DNA from: Amanita rubescens
Taxonomy: Eukaryota; Basidiomycota; Agaricomycetes; Agaricales; Amanitaceae
Length of the DNA: 64,000 nucleotides
Assembly (NCBI GenBank): GCA_015039365.1
Contig: WION01000001.1
Location: 744,001-808,000, forward strand
Direction: 5' to 3'
A program made the position numbers and the translations under genes. The notes beneath the pieces were generated by a model that saw only the letters and a program-made list of their open reading frames with translations, did no database searches and was not told the DNA's origin. Within the stretch, counting starts at the first letter, position 1; each line of letters opens with the position of its first letter. This document shows positions 1-11,617 of the stretch, piece by piece.

Positions 1-2
1 CG

Positions 3-759
3 ATATCAACACTTAACCGTACATATCAGAGCACCCTGGAACTAGCCAGCGGTCGTAATGTACTCCTGCTCTACCTCCAATATGGCATTTATGATTCATC
101 AGCCCCCTCCACATTTGTTCGCCACCCTACCCCGCTTCCTTCACGGGAAACTGTCCGAAACTATCAGCTCGAAGAATGTCTCACCATTGTCTTGAAGTCC
201 GAGATTGGACATGGCGCAACTGGCGAGGTGCTTCGTGGCACACTAGTGGTTGAGGCGTCGGAATGTCCATCGTTGGATGTTGCTGTCAAGCTTGCGTTAG
301 GCAGTAAACAGTGCGGAGCCCTGAGGGATGAGTACAGAATTTATCATCAACTGAGGTCAAAAGGGGTTACGACCGGAATCACGACGCCTCTGGGTTTGTT
401 TGACGATGTGGAGGGTGGGGTATGTATACTTGTCATGCCATATGTAGGCGCTCCGCTCGCTGCGACGCCTGAGCTTAGTCTTGCCCATTTCATATCGGTG
501 AATTGCTATCATTTTGTATTGTTCTTACCCACATTTTCTGACCAGTTTTGGGACAGGGAAGCAGCTCTTGCAACTTTGGCCGAAATACATCACTGCCGAT
601 ATACTCCACGGCGATCTTCGTTTGGACAACATACTTGTGGCTGATTCGGGTCTGACAATCATAGATTTTGGTCATTCGCGAGTGTGCGATGATCAAAATG
701 CAAAACATAGCGAATCTTCACAGCTTCAATCTCTCCTCGACCAAGTAGAATGGACATGA
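3..759 (+). CDS. Protein kinase-like protein, 5'-partial, frame disrupted
   Basis: The frame is open from the left edge, so the N-terminus lies outside the window. Kinase landmarks appear in order: a glycine loop (GHGATGEV, near base 215), the VAVK lysine (near 280), an HGDLRLDN catalytic loop (near 610) and an IDFG metal-binding motif (near 660). A 48-bp intron at 498-545 fits GT-AG and joins in phase. After it the frame reads EAALATLAEIHH, but HGDLRLDN lies one base out of that frame, with no room for another intron. The gene is therefore either a decayed copy or carries a one-base sequence error. The arrangement resembles the many small orphan kinase-like proteins of Agaricomycetes. Substrate and role are unknown. 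Confidence 0.6.
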
Positions 760-2159
760 CGGAAGAAGTCGAGTGTTATGAAAAGGCCTCAATCATCATC
801 TTGAAATCGTGTTTCTCGGTGTTTTCGAACAACTATTATGCAGCATATCAAAAAAATGTAAGATGGTCAACGTGCCTATCCGTGCTCGCTACAGGCGCTT
901 CTCCTCGGCGAAATGGATGTAGACTCGAGGCCGTAAAAAAACCTTCAAAGATAGAAACGAGAGCTCATTCTGCATGTAATTCTGGCTCAACTACACAGGC
1001 GCTGGCAATGAACTTACACTCACTACGTTAGAGATTACTGCCCTCAGGGCGATAAATAAAATCTGTTTTCTAGCATATTGAGCAAAGGCATGCAATTTCC
1101 GACTCGAGATCTGGTTGAGGGTGTCATGGATCGGTAGTAGGACTATTTTCAAGCAGCGCATGTACGAGTGTGGGGAAACTGACCACAGTTGGGACAGTCA
1201 AGCATTCTGCCTAGGATGATAGCAATTGTCGCGGGCGCCATCAATCCATGGCACCCAAATCCCATCGACAGCAAGCTTGGTTCACCTAGGAGTGAAATCC
1301 GCTCTTAGTTGCCTAAGTACATCCCTGTCGTGGAGGGGCCTTTTTTGAACCCAGGGTAACATCACATTATGACGGATTGCGGTCACGATGGATAGGGAAA
1401 TCTTTTCTTTCCCGTCCACGGTCAAGCTCACCGATAAGTATGCTTGAACTAGAACAAAATGCACGCTTACTTGTGGTCTGGATGGCCGCTGTCCAAAAGT
1501 TGCGCCACAAAGTATGACAGTTGTTCCTATCACGCGCGAGAGCCCCTAGATGTATAACTCGGCACCATGGCTTCACGGCATTGGGCGCGGGTGCGGCCCG
1601 CTCATGAACTCAACGCTTTGTCGAAGATCGGTACCACTCTACCGCCGTCATCGCTTGATCATCCGTGGCCTAAATTAGCTTGTTTCTGACATGGTGATTC
1701 CACTGTTGTCGTTAGAAGTCGGGTAGATTGGGGCTAAAATCGTCACGTTGAGGCATTGGCAATACCGTTGCGGGATGAGACCGATCTCGGGGATGTCAAC
1801 TGCTTTATATGCAAGGGGTAACAGCTTATTAAACCAGTGAACAGTGAATTAGCTAACAGGCACACCACAAGTTCAGAGCATAGCTGAGCATCCAGCTTAT
1901 GCACTCAAGTCCGCGACCTATATCCTAGACCGACTCGGATGAACGCATCCACCGCCATGATCATAGAAGTATTTTTTCCGCCCGCTGTTCAAACTTCAGA
2001 AGCCAGATTTAATTTCAACACCCCGAAGACGGATGACGGAATTCTCGCTGATAGTCGGCGAAAACGTGGTATTGAACGATCACGGTATCCTGTTGCCTGA
2101 AATAGAAAAAGTTCAACTAGACGCGTCACGGCATGAAGCCATCTCTCCAGTCTTGACGT
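760..2159. other. No gene recognised
   Basis: About 1.4 kb between the kinase-like gene and the exonuclease. Only short open frames are present, none with recognisable motifs or coherent splice signals. A short frame starting at an ATG at 1939 runs about 50 codons and could be part of a 5' exon of the next gene, but I cannot connect it by a good intron. Confidence 0.5.
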
Positions 2160-4190
2160 ATGCACAAGAACGCGGATAAAGAAAAGACAGTTACGGATGT
2201 CCAGACGTCTAAATTGATAGCTGCGCTTGACGCGCTCTGTGTTGAACAACAATCGTAACGGTGTTAAGAAAGTTGAAAGCGTGAACGACGACTCGGAGTC
2301 GGAAGTAGAAATCGTTGCATCTGGGCCCGTACCTATCAAACCAAAGAAACCACTAGGCAAGGGGGTTCAGCAGGGTTCGGAAAGACAAGAACTTGAAGTC
2401 GATCATCGTCCAGGGAAGCGGCGGCAATCTAGAACGGTATTCAATTCAGTTGGTTACCTAAACCGTTCGGCTCTGACGTATTACCGCCAGTCCAACCCAC
2501 CCCTTCTTTTCCAAGTCGTCAAGTTCAGGGCGAAAGGACAACAGAATGGAACGAGTCAACGTTTCAAACGCTGGCAAACCTGCAGCTTCCTCAGTTCGCA
2601 ACTCGAATTCGGGAAATACAGGGAAACAAGTGGCGACGAATAGCACTTTTCCTTTTTATTCCTACAAAGAGTTCGTGCCAAAACCAACAGTGGTCTACAC
2701 CCGTCATGAGGAAGAGGCAAACGAGCTCATCATGTCGCTGAAAGACGGGTACGTTTTCTTGGTATAAATAACAGAAGAAGACCCTGACCCAAAGCAGACC
2801 TGTAGGCTTCGACATGGAGTGGCGCGTGATCTTCAGAAGTCCGGCGGACAAAGGACAAGATAGACGAGTCGCTATCGTTCAAATTGCTGATTCGTCTGGT
2901 TTGATCTTGGTCATCCAAGTTCATGCGATGTCTCGTACGTTTTCTACCCCAACTATTACTTTCGGTACCTATGGTGAAACTTTATGCAGGCTTTCCAAAG
3001 AAACTTTGGTACGCTTCTATCTCGTTGCCTTTACCCTCCCTAAATTGTTTGCAGGAACTTATAGAAAATCCTAAAATACCGAAACTCGGCGTGAATATAG
3101 AGGGTGAGGGCATGTTTACCTCATAGAAGTCGTGACTGATCATTGTGCAGGGGATGGAAAGAAACTTTTTAAAGATTATGGTGTACTGGCGACGAATCTC
3201 GTTGAACTTAGTCGACTTGTGCACATAGCGGATCCCGCGGGCTTTGAAATTCTTGCGGGCTGGAGAACGAAATACAAGTACATGATTGCCCTGGCTAAGG
3301 CATGTGATTATGCGACGCACCGTTGACGGCATTTGAATAACATTTATCACAGCTTGTAGAGTACTATTTCAAAAAGACGCTCAGCAAGGCGAGAAATCTA
3401 AGGCTGGGAAACTGGGAAGCGGAACTTGAGCAGCCACAGATCGAGTGTAAGCCGAAGCACAACTATTATAACTCATCTTATCTTAACGTCACAGACGCCG
3501 CAAATGATGCGCACTGCGCGCTCAAGATATACGACCGGCTTCTAGAACTTGCGCAGCAGAATAGCATCGAACTTGATGGGGATTTGGTTCAGCGGCGGTG
3601 TAGTTCCTCCGTCTCGAACCCGTATCCCAAGGCGCTGACAAAATCGACATCATGTACCGAAATACCCACCAAGGATTCGACGTCTAAATCTGGACCAGTG
3701 CAGCGGCATAACACGATGCCGAATGTGGGGCTTGCCAAGGCGACTGCCTCAACTATTATACAGAGTCCGCAGCATTTGAGGGCATACAGGTATTGGTATG
3801 AGCGTAATATGAGCATGGCGAGGATGCGTATCGAGCTGAGCCTGAAGACAAAAGGATATGGGGGCCGCACAACGGTCAGGAGCGAGATTTCTGTGACCGC
3901 GGAATACGACGAAGATTCGGACAGCAAGCCGGCAACGTTGGATAATGATGCACTCAAGGCCAGCACGGTAATGTGGGTCATCAGATCTGACTAAATTGAG
4001 ATCGAGGACTAAATTACTTCATAGTTCCTATGTGGTCGCTGCGTTGCAGGCTGATCCGGGACTGCCCTTTGAGATGGAGAAACTGCGTGAACTTGTACAG
4101 ATGGATGGGGCCTCGTGGGAGAGACACCGGGATTGGATATTGAAGGTGTGGAGTGACGGGCGTGGAGTTGTGTGTGTTGAGCATGGATAA
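2160..4190 (+). CDS. DEDDy 3'-5' exonuclease domain protein (RNase D / WRN exonuclease-like)
   Basis: The ribonuclease H-like exonuclease fold is clear. Motif I is GFDMEW (bases about 2804-2821), motif II is GVNIEGDGKKL (across the intron at 3104-3150), and motif III is YAANDAH (starting at the 3446/3495 junction); these supply the D, E, D and Y..D residues of the DEDDy class. Such enzymes trim DNA or RNA 3' ends with two metal ions. Introns seen: 2749-2797, 2935-2989, 3104-3150, 3300-3352 (GC donor), 3447-3494 and 3973-4024. The stretch between FPKKL (about 2995) and ELIENP (3054) is either read through or spliced in a way I could not resolve. The N-terminus is uncertain: an ATG at 2160 opens about 30 codons, then two frame changes precede the clear coding from about 2478. 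The C-terminal extension after the domain is of unknown function. Confidence 0.8.
3300..3352 (+). other. GC-AG intron in the exonuclease gene
   Basis: The exon ends ALAK with AAG, followed by GCATGT. The acceptor CACAG at 3352 leads directly into LVEYYFKK. Splicing here keeps the conserved domain in frame, and no GT donor at this position does so. Confidence 0.65.
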
Positions 4191-4379
4191 ATTCATATTA
4201 TTATTGTAAGCGTATCTACATGCCAAGCTATATGATCACGGCTAGGAACACGGATGTGGGAGGCGGAAGTAGGCTTAGGAGGTAAGGGCGAGGCACGTGG
4301 AAACCGGCAGTTACCGAACGTGGCCAATACAATTACATCGCCCCTGCTACACCCCTCTCCCACCAGCAGCACCCCGACG

Positions 4380-5225
4380 ATGCTAGTCCGTCTCCCCGAC
4401 ATGCCCTCCGTCGCTCACCTCTCTGCCCTCCCCGCTTCGTTTCCCATTCCCTCAAACTACCGCTCTCCTCGTCTCTCTTTTTGCCGCCCTCCTTCTCCTC
4501 GTCGCCGTCCATGCCGCTTATGTCCTCGTTCGCGAGTATGTTCGTCGTGCAAAACTGCATTTCGACCAGAAAAAGGTTTCTTTGGTTGCACGAGAACAAG
4601 GTGTTTCGCCAGTGCCTGCAAAGCCTCAGCCAGAGACCGTTGAACGCAAACCGGTCACTGCATCCGCATTAGAGCAGCAAACTCGCATGCCGGAGCAAGG
4701 GAAAACGGGGTAGTGGGTTGTTCAGCTGGTTCAAGTGGGATAACACCCTACCGCTCTCGATGAGCGCCCGATGGAGTGATGTCGTCAAGGTTAGAGATAC
4801 GACTGCATCCCCCGCCCCTGTGATGAGCCAGGTGAGCCAGATGCGCATTACGGCTCCCCCTCGTGCAGAGGCTCCCCAAAATCCATCTCAAGCTCCCCAA
4901 TTGCATCGGGGACAGTCATGGAGTCAGGTTCGTCGACCTGGACCGGCGTTTGAAACTCCCCGTGAGTGACAATCATTTCACATCCTTCTCTTCACATGAA
5001 CTGACTCTGCCACCAGTGCCAGCGCTGTACCAGACAGAAGTTCCAGTGTCAATGGCCAAGATTATCATGTCTAGACACGTAAGTGTCTTCTCGATAAGGC
5101 TGTGAAGCATATTCTCATGCTAACCCCATTAGACCTACCGGAAACCTACGCCACGGCCGCCATCACGGTCTCCATCGCCAACTCCACAAATGCAGATTTC
5201 CAAACGGCCCCCATCCCTTGTCTGA
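4380..5225 (+). CDS. Small predicted single-pass membrane protein, unknown function
   Basis: Two canonical introns (4962-5016 and 5079-5132) join three exons that stay open to TGA at 5223-5225, which makes this a real gene. In one frame near 4465-4540 there is a strongly hydrophobic helix (LFAALLLLVAVHAAYVLV) followed by basic REYVRRAK, typical of a single transmembrane anchor with a cytosolic basic flank. The remainder is Pro/Ser/Gln-rich and probably disordered, with a GLFSWFKWD patch near 4715. The in-frame ATGs (4380, 4401) lie one base out of register with the helix frame, and the helix frame is one base out of register with GLFSWFKWD. Both look like one-base insertions. I do not recognise the family. 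Confidence 0.5.
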
Positions 5226-6369
5226 TATGTTTGTGATGCTCATATGATGCTCAAGCGTCCACACGTCAGATTCTCCAAGGAGAGGCCGATATTATTATTA
5301 TTCTTCATTACCATCAATCAATTACTCAAACGAATACCCTCCATCAAGTGCACGCCCTTCCACCATCGCCGCATTCTCCCCCTTCTCTCCCGTGGTCGTC
5401 GTATCAACTTGCTCTACGCCGCCGCGGGTCAGCACGACCACATCTTATTTATTAACTTTGCCCTTTCCCACATCGGCTTCCCGCTTGGAGCGGTCGAGGC
5501 CTCAGAAGGGGTAAACCGAGATGGCTGGTCGCCGAAGAGAGAACGTTAAAAAGGAAAACGAAGAAACGAAGATGTCTAATGTTATAATCAACATATGAAG
5601 CCGACGTCTATTATGAACGCTTACACATGTCATGCCCGCAATGCCGCCTAGCTTTGTTTTCTTCGTCCATGCTAGTCATGCTCGCCTTTTGTCCCCTTTT
5701 GTTCTCATTCCGTTCTGAACTCTTTTTTGTTGGTTGTTTCGTACCCCTTTTGCGACCAACACAGGCTATGTACCTCTGACTACCTGACCTCCATCTCGAA
5801 CTGCTCGCATTGTTTTCACTTGGACATGGACTTGGGTATTTTACTTATTTATATACATTACGTCCATCTTCTAGTTTGGTAATCTCAACAGTTCTTCTAG
5901 TCACTTTACTGCTTTTCGCTTGCCTTGGAGTGATTCCCAAGGATGACGTGGAGACCTTTGTGTTCCCTGTACTTGGGTTTTGTTTTATTTTTGGTGGCGA
6001 TGCAATGATAGAGGACGATAACGACGGTCATGTCAATCTTGTTACCTTGAGAGTACTAAGCTTTAAGCTTAGGAGAAGTTGTTCCCCTGACGATGGCAGT
6101 GATAAAAACAACGACCAGCACAGCTGTAGTACTAGGAAATGCCACTGCCATCTAGACTGTGCTGTAAGCCAAGTCACACTCGATCATCATCATTGATGAC
6201 ATTATAATTTATATTATAGTAAGTTAGTCTGTGCGTGCGATAAGTCCGCTCGGCCTAAAAGCATATATACTCTTCCCTTCCTCTCGTCCCTTATCTCTCA
6301 GCCCTCCCTCAGGCTGTCCAACTTCAAATTCACGCCAAATCATCACCCTGAAAATTAGGAAAAGGTCCA
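5226..6369. other. Intergenic: 3' region and promoter of the next gene
   Basis: No supported coding sequence in about 1.1 kb. The right end has a TATA-like element and a CT-rich stretch just before the next start, as is common in fungal promoters. Open frames at 5244-5549 and 5810-6196 have no motif or splice support. Confidence 0.5.
6261..6270 (+). promoter_or_regulatory. Putative TATA element
   Basis: GCATATATAC lies about 100 bp before the first ATG of the next gene and is followed by a CT-rich tract (about 6270-6310) typical of fungal transcription starts. Positional evidence only. Confidence 0.4.
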
Positions 6370-7327
6370 ATGGACACCATGCTTTTCGATTCCACGAGCG
6401 CCATTGTACGTCATTCCAATGTATTATAATATGATATCTGACACTGCACCACAGAGGGCCTGGCATGTCAATGGCACCTTATCATCACCATCATCATCAG
6501 AGTTACCACATGTCAACTCAGTCAAGCTCAACGTCAACCCCGAGCACGTCACGGTCCAGTCAAAATGTCTTAAATTCTAGAATCCACTGCAACCGCACCA
6601 CCACCACCAGCTTTCAACCTAACCAATACCCCCAAAAGAACGGAGGGGAGGACACGATCATGTTAACTGAAGGGTGGACCACTTGTTCGTTGGATGACGA
6701 CGACGGCGCATATATCGGCAACTCGGAAACGGCGGGTCAATTCACAGAATGGGTGTACCCGCCTGCTGACGAGTTGGACCATGAACAACGCGAATATCAT
6801 CTCTCCTACGATACGGAACCGGAAGACGACGTGCCGGATTCGATGGTGGCGTCGAGTTCGTCGGCATCGGCATCGGTCTTTTGGTCTGGTTCCCGTTCGG
6901 GTGTGGCTAGCACGGCATCGACTAGCGTCGACAGTCTAGGTTTACATCACGTCACATTAGGGTCCTCCGGAACTAATTCTCCACCTGAACTGGTGTACGA
7001 TAAAACGAGTACGTGTTGGACTTTTTTTTTTTTGGTGAGAAATCAGATTGTTGACGTGACAGTTACGCAGATTTTGCCACTGCTTCGGAATCGATATGGA
7101 CACATCATGAATTGTCAGAGTTGGATATAACATCTATTCCGCCTTCAACGTCTGGGACGTTGGTTAATTGGAAGTCGCCATTAGCGTCTTGTTGCGCGAT
7201 GGACGATGAAGATGATATTAAGCGTTTGTTGGGTCAGAAGAGGCCTAGGGATACTGAACTGGACGAATTGGTGGAACGGTACAAGCGGCGGCGGACATTG
7301 CCAGACTCGGTGTGGGTACAAGGGTGA
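6370..7327 (+). CDS. Ser/Asp-rich protein with C-terminal basic cluster, unknown function
   Basis: A 62-bp intron (7009-7070) cleanly joins an acidic, serine-rich exon (long open frame from 6465) to a final exon ending DELVERYKRRR..VWVQG at 7327. The first ATG after the TATA-like element is at 6370; it opens a 36-nt exon followed by a perfect GTACGT..CACAG intron (6406-6454). That exon leads into a different frame from the one used downstream and stops near 6582. So either the start is the ATG at 6465, or a one-base discrepancy lies near 6540-6600. The protein has a His run, Ser/Thr-rich low complexity, an Asp/Glu-rich centre and a terminal KRPRD..YKRRR cluster that could be a nuclear localisation signal. 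No family recognised. Confidence 0.55.
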
Positions 7328-9060
7328 TGATTGGTTGCGTATTAGTAGGCGGATTGGAGAGCTTTCGTCATTCATTCAGGGTTTTCTTAGCATAGACGAT
7401 TGGTGCATATCCTTATTATGTATTTTATTGTGTACGATACGGATGTTGAAACGACTTAGATGACATTTAGAGTGACAATCCTAGTTTTATATGACGGGGT
7501 GCGCATTTGGTAGCCGGCTTGACTACCCGATGCTTTCGGACGTATAACCAAGACGAGATAGTCCAGGAACTAACAGAAAACTAACTGAGATACTAACGCA
7601 TGTTCCTGGGTCCGGAACAGGAGTATTCCCTAGTATTCCATATGGGCTCGGCTATATACCATATGGAATCATAACTCGTAAGCGTGTGGCACGAAGAAAA
7701 ATGCCATGACTAACCGTACGTGGTTCTCTTTGAATTGCCTTGAACTCCTTGAGATACGTGACCAAAACATAAAACATGGATAAAAATACCTTCTTGCTTG
7801 GCATCGTGGATTGCATTCACATAGACTTTTCTAAGGAACGAGAGTGCCGCAGCCTGTCGGCACCAGGGGCACTGTCGGCTAGATCGTAAGGGGCCTTGTC
7901 AAGTCGCATCTAGATTATAGGGTGAAATGTCTTGCTCGTGACATAACCGTCTGCGTGGGGACCCCGCATCGGAAATGGATAGGGAGAGGGCGATCGAATT
8001 AGTTGACTGCGGCTACGATCGAGGCATAGGTACGTGGCTGGGCTGTTCCAAGCGTGATGAAACCGGTCCGCAATACGAGCCCCTGCGATCATCAAGGTAA
8101 AGTCCGTTTCGTCCAGATATAAACATAGAAAAGTATGCATTATCGTTTGCTTCGTGTCCGATGACTGAGAACGAGTTGCGAATGAGAAAAGCCTGGGCGC
8201 AAAAGTAAAGTATGAGCACAGAGTCAGCGAAGAAACTCCAACCTGATGGCAGCACTTTCAATGAGCAACGGACACAAGAACGTCATCTAGGACATGCATG
8301 CGAACATGGGTACCCCCATAATGAGTTGTAGGTTAATGGGGCTCATCGCCAACGAATCTGAGAAAAAAAAGCCGACGCTCAGCAAGGTGAAATGTTCGAG
8401 TAAACCACGGACCTCCGATCCGGCACGGAAAGTCTCTCCAACTGCACAACGGTGAAACAAGTTTTGATGACCGACTCGGACCATGCCACGAAGTTGTGTC
8501 TTCACGTCGATCTGTTTTTACCGTGTCAAGCATATATCTTCGTTGAAACGTGACGAAAGGGAAACGCCCAGTAGCGCAGCGTCGAGGAGTTAAAGCGATA
8601 GCTTACCCGATATGTACAGTAGCTGACCACTCAGCTGAGAAGATGGTGGTAGGAGGTTAAGAGAGCTTGTTCCTATTCTACGGTACATGGCAGGTTTATA
8701 TACTGTCTGTGTCCTAATAGGTAACAACATAGGTAAATATATGTAACTACATATGTCATACTCATATATGGAAATATGGAGCTGCGCTGATGTCATGCGC
8801 AGCTATGGTGTCATATGGCGCCATCCGCAGTAAGGATGACGCAAGCGTACTAGAACCTTCTACAAGGTTCTATCTATATATATCCTAATCTGCTTAGTAA
8901 GCAGATAAGATAAGATCTCCTTGTTATCTTAGATTAGATAAGATAACTTCGTCAAAACGTACTAATCGCGTGGTATACTGCAACTGGCGGCTCCAGGTGG
9001 AAGCAGTTCGGATGGGGGAATTGAAAATCAGTTATGACTTACCACGGTATCGGACAAAAA
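7328..9060. other. No gene recognised; hairpins and possible old LTR remnant
   Basis: Still moderately CpG-containing. It holds a perfect hairpin at 7635-7669 and short palindromes near 8780-8802 and 8888-8960. The 8830-8950 stretch resembles the core of a retrotransposon LTR, but I could not find both ends or a target duplication. Confidence 0.4.
7635..7669. repeat. Short perfect inverted repeat
   Basis: Arms ATTCCATATGG and CCATATGGAAT (11 bp each) are separated by 13 bp. The sequence could form a small cruciform or be a decayed transposon end. No function is implied. Confidence 0.6.
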
Positions 9061-9662
9061 TGTGAGTGGCTGATGTAACAACTAATGCTATTGAATTGAA
9101 TACAGAAGATTGTTCAATTTTAATAAAATTAATACTTATACTACAAGCTAATAATCAAGTTCTTATTTTTGTTTGAGCTAAACCTAATTATTAAAGATAA
9201 TAATGATGCACTTTAATCCATATTAGATTTATGTACATGATCATCTGGCATACAAATACTCTACATTACTATTTATTATTAATTAAATAATAATATTACT
9301 ATTGGTATTTTAGGCATAATAGTTAACCAGATTGTGGATATTAAATAATCTTCAACAGAATGCAAGAGGTGCAGGCATATTATTTCATCAGAGAGGATAC
9401 TTGGCCCATGGGCATTCTGTGGCTGGAAATGGTGTTGGCAAAATACAAAACTTGGTGGGTGGCAGATCTGAAGGTTGTTGCTGCTTCAAATAGCACTCCT
9501 GAGTCTTGGTGCCACCCTCACTGACCAAGATTCCTTGCACACTCTCTAGATCTATGGATATATGACCTTCAACAACCACAAATTCAGCATCCTTGCCAAT
9601 TGGGACCACAGGTTATGTTAATATTGTGGACAAAATAGAGGAAGTGTCCTGGCAATTCTAAC
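9061..9662. other. CpG-depleted AT-rich relic DNA, left end of transposon island
   Basis: Base composition changes sharply here: AT-rich with hardly any CG dinucleotide, like 18.5-26.5 kb. A minus-strand open stretch at 9388-9609 looks like a decayed fragment of some repeated gene but has no recognisable domain. Confidence 0.5.
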
Positions 9663-9667
9663 ATTTG

Positions 9668-9927
9668 TGTTAGGAGGTGATCCCGACACAATCACTAGGA
9701 CACTCGAGACTAGAAACGCAGATGGGAAGTGAGAATAAGATTGCGTCTATGGACGACAGAAACAATCATAAGACTAAGGGACATGTAAACAGTATTCAGG
9801 TATATATACTCGGACTCGTCGTTCCCATGCAGTCGTTCCGCGGAATTCTTAGGTAAGCATGGGAGTTTCTCGTAATTAAAAGAAAAGAAAATGAAATGAA
9901 ATGAAAAATGAAATCTCGACCGTTACA
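9668..9927 (-). repeat. Gypsy 3' LTR
   Basis: 260 bp, identical to 15997-16256 except for one C/T and one A/G difference, both at CpG positions. It carries a TATATATA element and ends with the TG/CA inverted dinucleotides. Confidence 0.95.
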
Positions 9928-11587
9928 TCACCCCCTCCTCAAGATTCTCGTCCCGAGAATCATCATCCTCGTCTGCCATCTTCCGCATATGTTTCCACTC
10001 GGCCCACTTCTTATTCATGTTCTTCAGATACCCTTCGTCGAACTTTCCATCTTCCCATCCAAATAGCCATCGAGGGACCAGCGGATCGGTATAGTTATGA
10101 TACCTCTGGAAAAACTTGGCGGGCATCGCTAGCGGTCTTGGTGCGCTCGGTTTCTTCTTATGAAATGCCTGGACCTTGCGATGGGCGTTTTCGAGATTGT
10201 CCGCTGGTTCCCATGTCGCCTCCTCGTTTGGGTATCCTTTCCACTTTACTAAATACTCCAATCTCCCCGTCCGACTTCCTTTCTGCATCCTTTGTCTACT
10301 ATCGATTACTTCTTCTACTTCAAACTCCTCGTCTCTCTTCGTATGATCCTCTTCCTTTTTCCTATCCCATTCTTTTTCTTGTGCTTTCTGTTTCGGGAAT
10401 TTGGCCGGTGTATGGGGTTTCAATAACACTTCATTGAAGACGTTATAGATTTTCCAGGATGCCGGTATTTTAATCCGATAAGCCGCTAATCCCACTTTCT
10501 CTATCACTTCGTAAGGCCCCACGAACTTCCCTTCCAACTTCTTTGTCACTCGCAACGTAGGGAGGTTTTGGGCGCTAATATATACTTTATCTCCCCCCTG
10601 ATAATCCCGTGTTGGTTGTCTTTTTTTATCATACTGTTTTCGCATATTTTCCGCCGCTCTGTTCAGTCCTCTTCGTGCTTGATCGCATGCTTCCACTAGT
10701 CGATCAACCCATTCATCCACTGCCTGCACCTTCCATTCAATCGTTAATTCGAGCCCTTTGTTAGGATTTCGCCTGTTATTCAAGAAGAAGGGAGAGAATC
10801 CCGTCGCCGAGTGCACTCGATCGTTATGGCAGAATTGGGCTACTGCCAGCCAATCACTCCAGTCGTCTTGTTGATGATTTACGAACATTGTTAGGAATTC
10901 TTTTACTTCCTGATTTACTCGTTCGGTCTGTCCATCAGTTTGAGGGTGGTACGCCGTTGAAGGGTTGGCTTTGATCCGGAGCACGTGGTATAATTCCTTC
11001 ATGAATTTCGATACGAATTGTGGTCCTCTGTCACTAATTACTTTCTCAGGTATCCCGTGTTCTCTGAAAACATGATCTCGAAACAGCACTGCTACTCCTT
11101 CACTTGACAGCGTCGTATTCGTGGGTATGAAGTACGCTTTCTTAGTGAACCGGTCTACTACTACGAGTATCGCGTTGAACCCTTTGGATTCAGGTAACGG
11201 TCCAATCATATCCATGGATATGACACTCCATGGTCCTCTGGGTACTTCATTGGGATGGAGTGGTGCCGCCTTCTTTTGTCGGTCCGGCTTCACTGTCTGA
11301 CAGGTTTGGCAACTGCGTACATAGTCTTCCACATCTTTCCTCATTCCTGGCCACCAATAGTTTCGTAGCATCAGCTCGATCGTTTTATCTACTCCCGAAT
11401 GTCCCCAACGATGATGCTCCGCGATGAACTGTTCTCGTAGTTTTTGGACCTTCGGAACGTACACTCTTTCTTGCCATGTTACCAATCCTCCTTCTCTTAC
11501 TCGCCATCCATCTTCTTTATTCTCCACCGCTTTCTTGACCTTCTCTTCCCATTGCCTCTGATTTATTTTTCTCAACTCGTTTTCCAT
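9923..11587 (-). CDS. Gypsy integrase with GPY/F and chromodomain
   Basis: This 554-residue open stretch holds the integrase. An HHCC zinc module (HH..H, CQTC) lies at about residues 58-97. The catalytic triad is D126, D186 and E222, giving the D-35-E spacing. A GPYEV motif lies near residue 350, and a chromodomain (EYLVKWKGYPNEEATWEP) near 440-480. It lies in the same frame as the reverse transcriptase and is separated from it only by the TGA at 11618-11620 and about ten codons, so the ancestral pol was one polyprotein. The methionine at 11587 is internal, not a natural start. The chromodomain would read histone methylation to direct insertion into heterochromatin, consistent with the repeat-rich surroundings. 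Confidence 0.93.
   Translation of the reverse strand: MENELRKINQRQWEEKVKKAVENKEDGWRVREGGLVTWQERVYVPKVQKLREQFIAEHHRWGHSGVDKTIELMLRNYWWPGMRKDVEDYVRSCQTCQTVKPDRQKKAAPLHPNEVPRGPWSVISMDMIGPLPESKGFNAILVVVDRFTKKAYFIPTNTTLSSEGVAVLFRDHVFREHGIPEKVISDRGPQFVSKFMKELYHVLRIKANPSTAYHPQTDGQTERVNQEVKEFLTMFVNHQQDDWSDWLAVAQFCHNDRVHSATGFSPFFLNNRRNPNKGLELTIEWKVQAVDEWVDRLVEACDQARRGLNRAAENMRKQYDKKRQPTRDYQGGDKVYISAQNLPTLRVTKKLEGKFVGPYEVIEKVGLAAYRIKIPASWKIYNVFNEVLLKPHTPAKFPKQKAQEKEWDRKKEEDHTKRDEEFEVEEVIDSRQRMQKGSRTGRLEYLVKWKGYPNEEATWEPADNLENAHRKVQAFHKKKPSAPRPLAMPAKFFQRYHNYTDPLVPRWLFGWEDGKFDEGYLKNMNKKWAEWKHMRKMADEDDDSRDENLEEGVM
9928..9942 (-). other. Gypsy polypurine tract
   Basis: On the minus strand TTGAGGAGGGGGTGA abuts the 3' LTR, the usual place and composition of the plus-strand DNA primer. 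Confidence 0.7.
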
Positions 11588-11617
11588 TTTATATAAATCG
11601 TCTCCTTCCTCCCATAC

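Noticed and set aside
3001..3053. Canonical GT-AG intron between FPKKL and ELIENP in the exonuclease
   Set aside because: The GT donor and CAG acceptor are out of phase with the conserved frame, so I left the junction unresolved.
8611..9008. Possible solo LTR with palindromic AGATAAGATAA blocks
   Set aside because: No matching ends or target duplication could be defined.
9388..9609. Minus-strand 73-codon frame
   Set aside because: No motif, no neighbours, and embedded in relic DNA.
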